Source of the DNA: Anaerolineaceae bacterium
GTDB taxonomy: Bacteria > Chloroflexota > Anaerolineae > Aggregatilineales > Phototrophicaceae
Length of the DNA stretch: 64,000 bases
NCBI GenBank assembly: GCA_020634115.1
Contig: JACKCH010000011.1
Span: 868,001-932,000, forward strand
Direction of reading: 5' to 3'
Shown piece after piece: positions 44,507-53,309 of this stretch. The translations under genes and the position numbers were made by a program. The notes below the pieces were generated by a model. That model searched no databases, was not told where the DNA came from, and saw only the letters and a list, made by a program, of their open reading frames with translations. Position 1 is the first letter of the stretch, and each line of letters starts with the position of its first letter.

Positions 44507-45418
44507 TCATTCGGCTTCACACTCTTGCAAGTTACTATTCGTCCAAAGTTCAATCCACCTGACTAGACCAGGCTTGCAGAAATGAGCGGAGTGTTCGTTC
44601 AAGAAATAACCGCGCTTTACGGGTCGCAAGGCATTATCAAAATCAATCTGAAACCAGATAACGCCATCAACCAATTGGCGAACCTTTTTCCCTGACTCGG
44701 TTAGCTCTAAATTGTCTTGACCAAAGACCCTCGATAAAGCATCAGGGATGGTTCCCAGTCCTATCCCACCGTGTTCAGGAATAGCCGTACAATCAAGCCC
44801 GACAAACGTTATTTTGTCCTCGACAAGTTTTGGTGTCTTATCAAAGATTTTGCCTAGTATTCTATCCCCTTCATCCTCAAAATCTTTATCAGTAATCCTA
44901 ATAGGTATACCACCGTGCATAGCACTGACACGACTCGTCCTTTGTGATGCATCCGATTCTGTTAGGCATTGCATTTCAACATACACATCTTCCGAATTTC
45001 CGAGTTTGAGCCAAAAATCAACATCTTTACTTGATGTCGGATCAAGCTTTGTCTCCATTCCGAAAGGGATACCGTAATCAATCAGAAACAGAGCTAAAGC
45101 AATTTCTGCAAGCACGCTCTTCGACTCAGCCCGATTAGAAGGGGCACGAATCTTACTGCTCAACTTGTTCCACAGGTTTCGATCTTTGATTTGCTTGAGT
45201 GCATTTATGGCGCTATCGAGTAACTTGGTGTATTTTGAATATGTCCACTTCCAATCATCCGCTGAGGTAGTCAGCCATCCTGTAATCAAACTGTACTGCT
45301 CAACAGATTTGGAGTGCTGTTTCCTCAGCCAACTATCTTGGATTAGTTCCGACAGATGCTCGAACTGATGCAGACGCTCTACCGCGACCTCGTAAGTTGC
45401 GCGTTCATTATGTTCCAT
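44507..45418 (-). CDS. Unknown protein of the defence operon, possibly nuclease-like
   Basis: 303 residues from the ATG at 45418, which has AAGGG just before it; an ATG at 45475 is an alternative without a ribosome site. No family is recognised. A segment with AEIALALFL, then KDVDFWLKLG and DVYVEMQC has the spacing of a PD-(D/E)xK core (Glu, Asp, E-x-Q), so a nuclease is possible. The position between the SIR2 and Mrr genes suggests a defence role. Confidence 0.6.
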   Translation of the reverse strand: MEHNERATYEVAVERLHQFEHLSELIQDSWLRKQHSKSVEQYSLITGWLTTSADDWKWTYSKYTKLLDSAINALKQIKDRNLWNKLSSKIRAPSNRAESKSVLAEIALALFLIDYGIPFGMETKLDPTSSKDVDFWLKLGNSEDVYVEMQCLTESDASQRTSRVSAMHGGIPIRITDKDFEDEGDRILGKIFDKTPKLVEDKITFVGLDCTAIPEHGGIGLGTIPDALSRVFGQDNLELTESGKKVRQLVDGVIWFQIDFDNALRPVKRGYFLNEHSAHFCKPGLVRWIELWTNSNLQECEAE

Positions 45419-45539
45419 ACCCTTACTATCCCTAGAAGTCCTATAAAAGCCACCACAGTCTGCCAAATTTAACATCGTGTATGATTTAGTGTGGAAATGC
45501 GGCTAAAAAATTGATGTACCAAAAACTATCCGGCTTATA

Positions 45540-47051
45540 TTAGTGACCACCTGTGTTCTTTACCAGATGGGCGATAATCTTGGGTAGATCGTCGTGCTGC
45601 TCATACGTAATTACATGAATATTCGCAAACTTCTCCTGAATGGCATTAGCTTTTTCGATGGGAAGCAGCGCAAATTTCTCACCTTGAGCTGCTCCGGCAA
45701 GTTCCGCCTGCCGAATGGCTGAGTCGATATCTAATGGATCAGAAAATCCAAATCCCAAAAAAAGAACCACCTGACTCTGAAATACAGTATTCATTAGCGA
45801 AAGATACTCGGCATGTTCGCCTAATTGCCTATATTCACTTTTGGTCAACACAATTGTATCTGCACGCGAAGCGCATCCATGGATTTTGAGCAGAGGAGGA
45901 TGATAGTTGCCGGAGTCAATGTACTCACGAGCCTGCATTGCTTCTCGCCATGTAAAAACAGGTGTTCCTGGGGGAGCAGAATAGCTTAGAACAAAATCAT
46001 AATTCGTTGTTAGAATCCACTGGATTGGAAGTCGATATATAAGTCTGTTTGCCAACCCCGGATTTTCGATTTTAGGGGTAAAAATATCAAAAATCGCGCG
46101 GGGATAGTACATTTTTTCCCCAAGCACAGTTCGAAAATAATCAAGATCAGTAAGGAATTCCTCTAGAGTCTCCACATCTCTAGGCTCTATTGTCTTATTG
46201 CGATAGTATTTTACGGCACGACTAAGCCTTTGAGGTACTTCAGACCAACTTGGAAGGCGCGTCCACCCGAATTTATCTCCGTATATAATGCGAACATCAT
46301 TTTGTAGAGATAATCCTGATCCAACAACTACTGTTACTCTTTTTTCCCTACAAGCCTCCATTAGCCGTATCGGTATCGTTATTTTGCCGGGCAGGATTGA
46401 ATCTTCGATGAAGTTGTCCAGCACATCTTCTTGTGCTTTGGGAGCGTGTGTTTGGGGTGTTCTACCTAGAGCAAGTGCGCGAACACACTCGCAAACGGCT
46501 TGGATAGCATCAAGTTCAACTGCCGATACCCCAGATTGAGATGCAAGTTTCCGGCATCTATTACAAATAAATGCAGTACGCATTTTGATAGCACGATCAG
46601 GTTTATGAGCGCAAAGATCACAGAGACACCCGATAGTTCTTTCGTGTACAACATCATAATCTGTTCCATTTATTAAAATTAGGAATATGACAAGGGCGAA
46701 GGAAAGTAGCAAGTTTGCATCCGGCGCAGCAATTGGATATTGATCATCATCTAAAAAAGCAACTTCCCAATCTCGCATACTAATTATGGCAATCTTTTGA
46801 TGCGTGTGTGTAAACCAGTTATCTGCTAACCCATCGCCTGTTATATAAATCTCCGGTGTTTCAGGTTGTATCTCTGGCACCATCTGATCCCAATTCACGC
46901 GATTACCGTATCTAGGAAGTTGGCGTTCACCTCTAAGCGTCAATTCAATAACATCTTGTGCTTGATGGAAAAGCTCCAACACCTGTTTAAGCTGATTCAT
47001 TTGTGTTTCATCCATCGCGTGGATGAACAAGTTCATTTGATGTCTTGCCAT
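45540..47051 (-). CDS. SIR2-domain protein with a zinc-binding N-terminal region
   Basis: A 503-residue protein. The N-terminal third contains two CxxC pairs (CLCDLC and CNRC, about 140-165) that may bind zinc, after a hydrophobic stretch. From about 230 it is a SIR2_2-type domain: VVVGSGLSL for NAD binding, TTNYD (about 351), LLKIHG with the probable catalytic His (about 388) and FLGFGFSDP. SIR2 defence proteins consume NAD or signal with it when phage is sensed. GGAGG precedes the ATG at 47051. It follows the methyltransferase gene directly. Confidence 0.85.
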   Translation of the reverse strand: MARHQMNLFIHAMDETQMNQLKQVLELFHQAQDVIELTLRGERQLPRYGNRVNWDQMVPEIQPETPEIYITGDGLADNWFTHTHQKIAIISMRDWEVAFLDDDQYPIAAPDANLLLSFALVIFLILINGTDYDVVHERTIGCLCDLCAHKPDRAIKMRTAFICNRCRKLASQSGVSAVELDAIQAVCECVRALALGRTPQTHAPKAQEDVLDNFIEDSILPGKITIPIRLMEACREKRVTVVVGSGLSLQNDVRIIYGDKFGWTRLPSWSEVPQRLSRAVKYYRNKTIEPRDVETLEEFLTDLDYFRTVLGEKMYYPRAIFDIFTPKIENPGLANRLIYRLPIQWILTTNYDFVLSYSAPPGTPVFTWREAMQAREYIDSGNYHPPLLKIHGCASRADTIVLTKSEYRQLGEHAEYLSLMNTVFQSQVVLFLGFGFSDPLDIDSAIRQAELAGAAQGEKFALLPIEKANAIQEKFANIHVITYEQHDDLPKIIAHLVKNTGGH

Positions 47052-47119
47052 CAATTAATCCTCCGGTTGATACTGCTGACTAATCTTCAACATGCCCATT
47101 TCTCCGCCATAACACTGTT

Positions 47120-50100
47120 TTACAATCCACGTAAAATATCCATTGCCCATGTCCGCGTCTGCTGTGCCTCATCCCGCGACAGCACCTCATCGTGGGCGGC
47201 TTTGTTGCGGACATCGCGCATGGCGGTGTCGTTGAGCGTGGTCGCCAGTCCTTCAACATCGCTGACAATGCGGCTGATGAAACCACGCAGCGCTGTTTCC
47301 CGACTGCTGCTGAGGATAATCATGTAGCTGCCCAGCGTCAGTTCTTTCTCGCCACGCATGAACTTCTGCAAGAACTCGTTACGACAGTCCCGGTCACTGT
47401 GACTGGTACGGAATGGCTCGAATATGAGTTTGTGAAGCGCGACCTCTACCGCTTTCGTGTAGGGGATGACGCTGCTGGAGAAGTCCATATGATCCGGTAG
47501 TGAGCGCAGATTGTAGTCGCCTGTAAGCATAAAGGTGGGCGCGTCCGGCGGCAGAGTGCGCCAGTTGGGGAGATCGCCGTCAAGCGTGGCTTCTACATCA
47601 CGCGGTTCAATGCGCTCAAAGAAGCGCTGCGCGGCAGGGAGGATCGCTTCGGCAATCTTCTCGATGACCTGCTCGGTTTTCTCTTCTTCGGTGTCGCCCG
47701 TAATCGTCTCGTCAGCAATCGCCTGTGCTTTGGCATCCGTCAGCGCCTGCTCATATTGAGAACGCTCGATGAGTTCGATTTCGGCATCGGTCAGTCCATA
47801 CAGACGATATACAACTTTGTCAATCAGTATGTCTGTACGCGCAAGATTACGCTTGAAGGGGATGAGTACAGCCAGCGATTTTTCGTATTCGCGCTGTATC
47901 TCACCCTCAACATCCATAAGCGAACCATTAAAACGATTCTTGTTCTTAAATAGAAACCAATAGAAGTCATTTCCTGGTACAGAATTAGGATGTCGGAACA
48001 AAAGATGAGACTGTTCCCGTTGATAATCACCCAAATAGTCCGTAAATGCCCTCCCAGTTGTACCTGAAAGACTGTCGGCACTTTTTCGTCCTCGATTATC
48101 AGGCTTTATATTAAGCCTATTTTCTAACCAAGCTAAGAAGCGTTTTATTTCCGCTTGCTTCTGCTTGTTGAGGTCGATCATTTGTTGTGCGAGATGTACC
48201 AACACATCATGTAGCAGGTTAAGCCTACCTGAATCGAGTGCCTTATCGATTTCTGCCAATACGATGGAATCGTTGGCTCTGTCATACGCATTGATGATTT
48301 CCTGTATCAGTCGCCGTTGATCGGAACTGTGCGAGGTGAAGGGTACTTCTTTTATAGGTAATAGACGCAATTGAGGTGCTTGATATTGAATATATCCTCC
48401 GCCCATGATCAAAGCACCGAAGTAACCGCGATAAATCCAAGTCATCAGCCAGCTATTACACACACCTCCAAGAAACAACAAGTCACTCTTTCCGGGAAAT
48501 GCAAAATTGGTATTTCGTGACGCATATTCCCCGGCAGTGTCGCATACAGCTTCTATTCTCAGCGCAAGTTTTGCAAAAATGAGCTTAGGATTTGAGTATT
48601 GTTCTTGTCGACGTTCGGGAACCTTTGTTTTATCCAGAACTAAAAAAGGTTCGTCCGATGCCAAATCCCATAATGACTCGAAACGATCAATTGTGCCTGT
48701 ATCGATTAGCTTCAATCCCTTTTTATTGGTGGACGAACGCGGCATTACAACAGCATTGTAGGTGTCCGCTTCGCCGGCTGTTGAAGATGCAACAACTTCA
48801 CCAACTTCGTCCAAGATTTGAGTCTTATCAATCACCCGTTTGAGCACGGCATGTTCTTCGGGATTCAGGAGTAAAAATCCCCACAACATTTCTGGCAACA
48901 GTGCCAATTCTGTTTTGTCATATTCCCACTCTAATACCCCGCGCTTGTTTACTTGAGTAATCCTAATTGGATAATTTGACAGAGGTTCATCACTTTTCAC
49001 TATGCTAATGATTGGATAAACGCTCGGGTCATCAAATGGATTAGCACGGGATAAATCGTAAAATTCAACCAACGTGTACTTATCATATAAATGTCGTCTA
49101 AGGTCGGCACCATATGGTGCCGATAGGTACTTGTTTGGTGTAATTAGCCCACTGTATCCATGTGTCTTGACCTGAAGTAATGCGGCTTCAATAAAAATTA
49201 TGTAGAGATCGTATGCTCCGCTTGCACTGCTGTAAACTTGTTTCCAGAAAGGCTTTTCGTATTCTGAAAGCATTTTGTTTAATTCGATTGCGTTTACATA
49301 AGGAGGATTCCCTACTACAGCATCAAAACCACCATCTTTTGCCCAATCGCGTTGTTGCAAATCAATATAAACCTCTGGAAATTCAAGCTTCCAGTGAAAG
49401 AAACACTTTTCTGCGGCAACTTCCTGAGCACGTTCAAAGAGAGCTTGGAGAGAATCGCCTTGATGTGTGCCATAGGCAATTTGCGCTACCTGCCCTACCA
49501 CGCCACTGTTTCTAGATGATTTGCGGTATTTGTTGAGTGTGTCCACAAAGTATGCTGCTATGGACACATTGGCGTATTTTTTCACATCGTCGAGTTTGGC
49601 GCGTGCATCCTCGTAGTCCTGTCTGGAATCTCCGACCTGTCCTATAGTGGAATCGGTGCGCTTCGACAGTTCTACCATATCTGCCGCCGCATCCAGAATC
49701 ATTTCCCAACGTTTTGAACCTACCGCCACGACATCCGATAAATCCATCGACCCGATCAAGCTATTGCCATGTTTAAGGTGATGGTCTAGAAAACTCAAAG
49801 GTGCGCCCAGTGTGAAGGCATCCAACCACAGCGAGACTTTCGCAAGTTCCACCGCCATCGCATTCAGGTCAACGCCGTAAACGCAGCGCTTCAGCACCGC
49901 GCGTTTGAGCAGCGCCACACGGGTCAGCCTGCTCTCGTCAATGGTGACACGCTGGCGTTCCATGTCGTCGAGGATGTCCTGGCGCGTCTGCTCAAGGAAC
50001 GCCCAGACCGGGTTTTCCGTCCAGCCATTGAGAAAATCAATCAGGCGGTTGCTGACGTAATCCACGACTTCGACCAAAAAATGCCCGCTGCCCATCGCCG

Positions 50101-52321
50101 GGTCAAGCACGCGCACATTCAGGCAGTCGTCCACAAGTTGGCGCATCTCATTACTGTTCCAGTAGACAGTCACTGATTCCTCTTTACCTGTGGATTTGCG
50201 CCGCGCTTCGACCAGTTTGGCATACTCGCGGTAGCCTTTCTGTGCTTTGTGCAGCCGCGATTCACAGTCACCGAATTTCCGATCCAACACCGGGCCAACA
50301 GTATTGCGAACGATGTATTTGACGACGTAATCCGGTGTATAGTAGCTGCCAGTGGCTCGACGCTCCCGCCTATCGTTTTCTAGGTAGGCCGCATCTTTTT
50401 CAACAGCGATCACGATGCTGGTTTTAGTCTTGCCCTTTAGTTTCTTGACGGACTGGTAAACCTCTTTGCCCTTCTCTTTCGTCACGGCAAGCGCTTCACT
50501 GGCAATCTTCAGCTTGAATTCCAGCAGACCTTCATAGATGCTGCCCAACTGCCGCACACCGAGCGATTTGAAGTCGATAAACACCAACGCCTGCGTTTTC
50601 TGGTCGATGTCGCGGGTCAGACGGTCTAAGCCCAGCGCCAGATACCGATCCGGGATACCATATTGAGCAAGGAACTGTCCGCTGTCGGTTTCTTGGCTAA
50701 ACAGCCCGCCGTTGTAGGTCGGCATGTTCAATTCATCCGAACCTGCGTCAATGACGGTGAAAAGTTCGCTCAGGCGTGCATAGAGGTTGGTGCTGTTCGT
50801 CTTGTACTGTGCTTTGAGTTTGTCGGGCAATTGATCCAGCACTGTACCACCTGCTGCCGCGATCTCATATTTCATGCGATACAGACTGTGTTCACGGTAG
50901 CCGCGCACCTCGTTTATCGGCACGAGTTCCAGGCTCTCCGCGTAGAGCGTGAACATCAGCCGATAGAGGAACGTCATCGTGCCACTGAAGACGACATCAA
51001 GGTCGATGTCCGCTTCTTGCACACCCTGCGCCCGCATATCCGCGATGAAGCCCTTCGCAAACTGCGGGAAAATCTCCACGAACACGCGGTCTTTCAGCCG
51101 ATCACCCAGTTCTTTGGCGTAATCAGCGCTGTTCTTGAGCAGGTTATCCAGAAAACCCGTGAATGCCTGCCGCCGGAACATCAGCCACCAGTATTTCAGC
51201 GCAGTGATCTGGTCATTGGCGGCGATGGCTTCTTCGAGGTCAATCTCGTAGTAGTTGGTCGCTTTGTTGCTGGCGGTGGAGGAATACAAGCGCCACAACT
51301 TGCCGTTGGTGACGATCACCCAGGGCGCGGTTTGCTTCTCCAGCAGACTGACCACCATTGCGCCGGGAATCTCAAAGGGCGTGCCGCCGTCGGCTTCGTC
51401 GCGTTCGCGGGATTCATCCACATCGTCCAGATTACGATTCCAGACATAAGTCAGCGCCGCAGCGATGGGTTTGCTCTGATCGCCGGGGGTGTACAGCAGA
51501 TAATCCGCCTCATCTGCCCCAGACGAATCGGATTTGCCCTCCATATAATCGAAACCGAGCAGCTTGAACACTGGCTCGAACAGTCCCTTGCGAATGACTG
51601 CTTCCGTCTGGCGGGTGTAATTCTTGCGGGCAGTAGTCAAATGCCGGAATATCTCTCGACCAATCGGCTTGACATCCTCGCGCCACTCCGGGGTGATTTG
51701 TTCGTCGGTCAGCCGTTCTTTCAGGTAGTAATCGGAGAACAAAGCGCGGTTGTTGAAATATTCCTCGCTCCACTCTGCCAGCATGTAGGCAGAGCGCAGC
51801 TTCTCCCACTGGTAAGCGGCATCTTCTTCGGTGAAGGTGAAACGCTTCAGCACCCGCAGCGCGATGGGATCGGGATTCAGCCGATTAATGGTCAGTGGAA
51901 TCGGGCGGATTGCCTGCTTGAGGGCAGCGCGACGACTCTGGCTCTTGGAAACGACACGCTCCAGCAGCACGAATTCCAGTTCCTGATAATCTTTGGTCAA
52001 CACCAGCAGCGCGTTTTCCGGGCGCTCACGGAAGCGGCGGGCAATGTCATTACGCAGTTTCGCTGTCACCGAGCGCACTTCAAACAGGTAAATGACAATA
52101 TCCCCATCGGCGGGGTCTTTGCCGATCAACTCAATTTTGTGGATAAGCTGGCGCATATCCTCGCCGCTCATGCCCAGTACGGTGTAATCGGGGATATTGG
52201 TTCGTTCGGTGATGTCATACCGCAGGTTATGAAAAAGCCCTGCAACTCTGTCCGCATTTTCAAGCTGCCGGATGCTGCTGCTATCAAGCGGTTCGTCGTT
52301 CACGCGCATGTCGTCAAGCAT
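47120..52321 (-). CDS. Large Eco57I/PglX-type N6-adenine DNA methyltransferase with C-terminal HEPN-like motif
   Basis: A 1733-residue protein, first in the defence operon. The middle holds the adenine methyltransferase: motif I LDPAMGSGHFLVEV (about 740) and motif IV NPPYVNA (about 1004). Near 270-300 a segment EADYLLYTPG...PIAAALTYVW has the layout of a type IIG nuclease but lacks the E-x-K residues, so it may be inactive. Near the C-terminus MRDVRNKAAHDEV (about 1707) has the R-x4-H motif of HEPN RNases. It probably marks host DNA and may also act as an effector. The ATG at 52321 follows an AAAGAGA; a TTG one codon earlier is also possible. Confidence 0.88.
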   Translation of the reverse strand: MLDDMRVNDEPLDSSSIRQLENADRVAGLFHNLRYDITERTNIPDYTVLGMSGEDMRQLIHKIELIGKDPADGDIVIYLFEVRSVTAKLRNDIARRFRERPENALLVLTKDYQELEFVLLERVVSKSQSRRAALKQAIRPIPLTINRLNPDPIALRVLKRFTFTEEDAAYQWEKLRSAYMLAEWSEEYFNNRALFSDYYLKERLTDEQITPEWREDVKPIGREIFRHLTTARKNYTRQTEAVIRKGLFEPVFKLLGFDYMEGKSDSSGADEADYLLYTPGDQSKPIAAALTYVWNRNLDDVDESRERDEADGGTPFEIPGAMVVSLLEKQTAPWVIVTNGKLWRLYSSTASNKATNYYEIDLEEAIAANDQITALKYWWLMFRRQAFTGFLDNLLKNSADYAKELGDRLKDRVFVEIFPQFAKGFIADMRAQGVQEADIDLDVVFSGTMTFLYRLMFTLYAESLELVPINEVRGYREHSLYRMKYEIAAAGGTVLDQLPDKLKAQYKTNSTNLYARLSELFTVIDAGSDELNMPTYNGGLFSQETDSGQFLAQYGIPDRYLALGLDRLTRDIDQKTQALVFIDFKSLGVRQLGSIYEGLLEFKLKIASEALAVTKEKGKEVYQSVKKLKGKTKTSIVIAVEKDAAYLENDRRERRATGSYYTPDYVVKYIVRNTVGPVLDRKFGDCESRLHKAQKGYREYAKLVEARRKSTGKEESVTVYWNSNEMRQLVDDCLNVRVLDPAMGSGHFLVEVVDYVSNRLIDFLNGWTENPVWAFLEQTRQDILDDMERQRVTIDESRLTRVALLKRAVLKRCVYGVDLNAMAVELAKVSLWLDAFTLGAPLSFLDHHLKHGNSLIGSMDLSDVVAVGSKRWEMILDAAADMVELSKRTDSTIGQVGDSRQDYEDARAKLDDVKKYANVSIAAYFVDTLNKYRKSSRNSGVVGQVAQIAYGTHQGDSLQALFERAQEVAAEKCFFHWKLEFPEVYIDLQQRDWAKDGGFDAVVGNPPYVNAIELNKMLSEYEKPFWKQVYSSASGAYDLYIIFIEAALLQVKTHGYSGLITPNKYLSAPYGADLRRHLYDKYTLVEFYDLSRANPFDDPSVYPIISIVKSDEPLSNYPIRITQVNKRGVLEWEYDKTELALLPEMLWGFLLLNPEEHAVLKRVIDKTQILDEVGEVVASSTAGEADTYNAVVMPRSSTNKKGLKLIDTGTIDRFESLWDLASDEPFLVLDKTKVPERRQEQYSNPKLIFAKLALRIEAVCDTAGEYASRNTNFAFPGKSDLLFLGGVCNSWLMTWIYRGYFGALIMGGGYIQYQAPQLRLLPIKEVPFTSHSSDQRRLIQEIINAYDRANDSIVLAEIDKALDSGRLNLLHDVLVHLAQQMIDLNKQKQAEIKRFLAWLENRLNIKPDNRGRKSADSLSGTTGRAFTDYLGDYQREQSHLLFRHPNSVPGNDFYWFLFKNKNRFNGSLMDVEGEIQREYEKSLAVLIPFKRNLARTDILIDKVVYRLYGLTDAEIELIERSQYEQALTDAKAQAIADETITGDTEEEKTEQVIEKIAEAILPAAQRFFERIEPRDVEATLDGDLPNWRTLPPDAPTFMLTGDYNLRSLPDHMDFSSSVIPYTKAVEVALHKLIFEPFRTSHSDRDCRNEFLQKFMRGEKELTLGSYMIILSSSRETALRGFISRIVSDVEGLATTLNDTAMRDVRNKAAHDEVLSRDEAQQTRTWAMDILRGL

Positions 52322-52409
52322 CAATGTCTCTTTTCAAACACTTCGAGGGACTGAAGTAATAATCTTGATCTCTATTTTACTCTGAGATGAGCTTGAGAGA
52401 AATGTTTGC

Positions 52410-52536
52410 GTCTCAGGTGTCTCAACTGTCTCAACCCGATTTTATGGACTCAGATGTCAGGTTGGATGGGGGTGCGATTTTTTGAAATTCAGTAAAAATC
52501 ATTGTCTCAACCTGAGCCACCTGAGCCACTTGAGAC
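52410..52536. repeat. GTCTCA repeats with 9-bp period (left cluster)
   Basis: GTCTCA at 52410, 52419 and 52428, then GTCTCA at 52504 and, in the other orientation, TGAGCC at 52513 and 52522 and TGAGAC at 52531, each triplet at a 9-bp step. The cluster lies in the gap between the divergent methyltransferase gene and the gene at 52552. The first triplet is identical over 26 bases to one at 53286-53311. Confidence 0.7.
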
Positions 52537-52551
52537 AACCGGGGATAAATT

Positions 52552-53160
52552 ATGGAATGGAAGGAACATCTCGTTGCCATCCGCCTTGCGTCGGATGCTG
52601 CACGGGTACACATTATCGAACGCCATTATCTTGAGCCAACTGGTGCCGCCTACCAGTATACGAACATCAAAACCTACTGCGGCGTTGAACTGACCACTCC
52701 GTATGATGAATGCCAGCAGGCGGAAATCAATTGTGAAACCTGTGTCGCAAAGGTCGAGAAGCAGCAGGCATACTGGAAAAACTTCTGGGCTGGATGGCAG
52801 GGGAAAATGGTTATCGACAGCCTCACTGGAATGAACGAACTGAGAGAGGAATGGCGCGAGAGCCGCCGACAAACGGAGGCATTTCTACAAAGGGCACAAG
52901 CCTTCCAGGATTTGCTTCATGACTGCCTGAAACACCATCAACCGGTCTTTACGCTGGAGTTGCCGGATGAGGTCTTGCTCAAACTCATAGATTTTGGGAG
53001 TGTGGGTGAAATTCTGTTTTGTTTCAAGGTAAACGATGAAAGCCGTGATAAGATACAAACCCTGCTGGGAAAAGAAGGCTTTGCCCTACTCGGTTCACGC
53101 CTCATCAGCAAAGGGCTATTGAAAGCCACTGATCCTATATTCAACCGCAGGTGGACATGA
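52552..53160 (+). CDS. Hypothetical protein between GTCTCA repeat clusters
   Basis: A 202-residue protein with a Cys pair (CETC, about 62), a helical middle and a C-terminal helical domain. No family is recognised. A GGGGA lies before the ATG. It is the only plus-strand gene of this region and is flanked on both sides by GTCTCA repeats, so it may bind them or be controlled by them; this is a guess from position. Confidence 0.6.
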   Translation: MEWKEHLVAIRLASDAARVHIIERHYLEPTGAAYQYTNIKTYCGVELTTPYDECQQAEINCETCVAKVEKQQAYWKNFWAGWQGKMVIDSLTGMNELREEWRESRRQTEAFLQRAQAFQDLLHDCLKHHQPVFTLELPDEVLLKLIDFGSVGEILFCFKVNDESRDKIQTLLGKEGFALLGSRLISKGLLKATDPIFNRRWT

Positions 53161-53211
53161 GTATCCGTACTTTTGAATTTGAACGCTGCAATGAATAAAA
53201 AGAGACTCTAT

Positions 53212-53309
53212 GTCTCAAGAGTCTCAAGTGTCTCACCCTGTTTACAGGCACTTATGCTGTCACTTTTGCGGGTTAGCTCCTCGCCGTCTCAGGTGTCTCA
53301 ACTGTCTCA
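53212..53309. repeat. GTCTCA repeats with 9-bp period (right clusters)
   Basis: GTCTCA at 53212, 53221 and 53230, then again at 53286, 53295 and 53304. The last three lie inside the C-terminal codons of the primase-helicase gene (reading VETVETPET on that strand), so DNA function and coding overlap. Confidence 0.7.

Noticed and set aside
39268..52321. Calling the operon DISARM or BREX
   Set aside because: The marker genes DrmA/DrmB/DrmC, PglZ and BrxC are not seen; only methyltransferase and helicase types are shared.
50663..52354. A 563-codon open frame on the plus strand opposite the methyltransferase
   Set aside because: It is antisense to conserved methyltransferase codons and has no ribosome site or recognisable motif.
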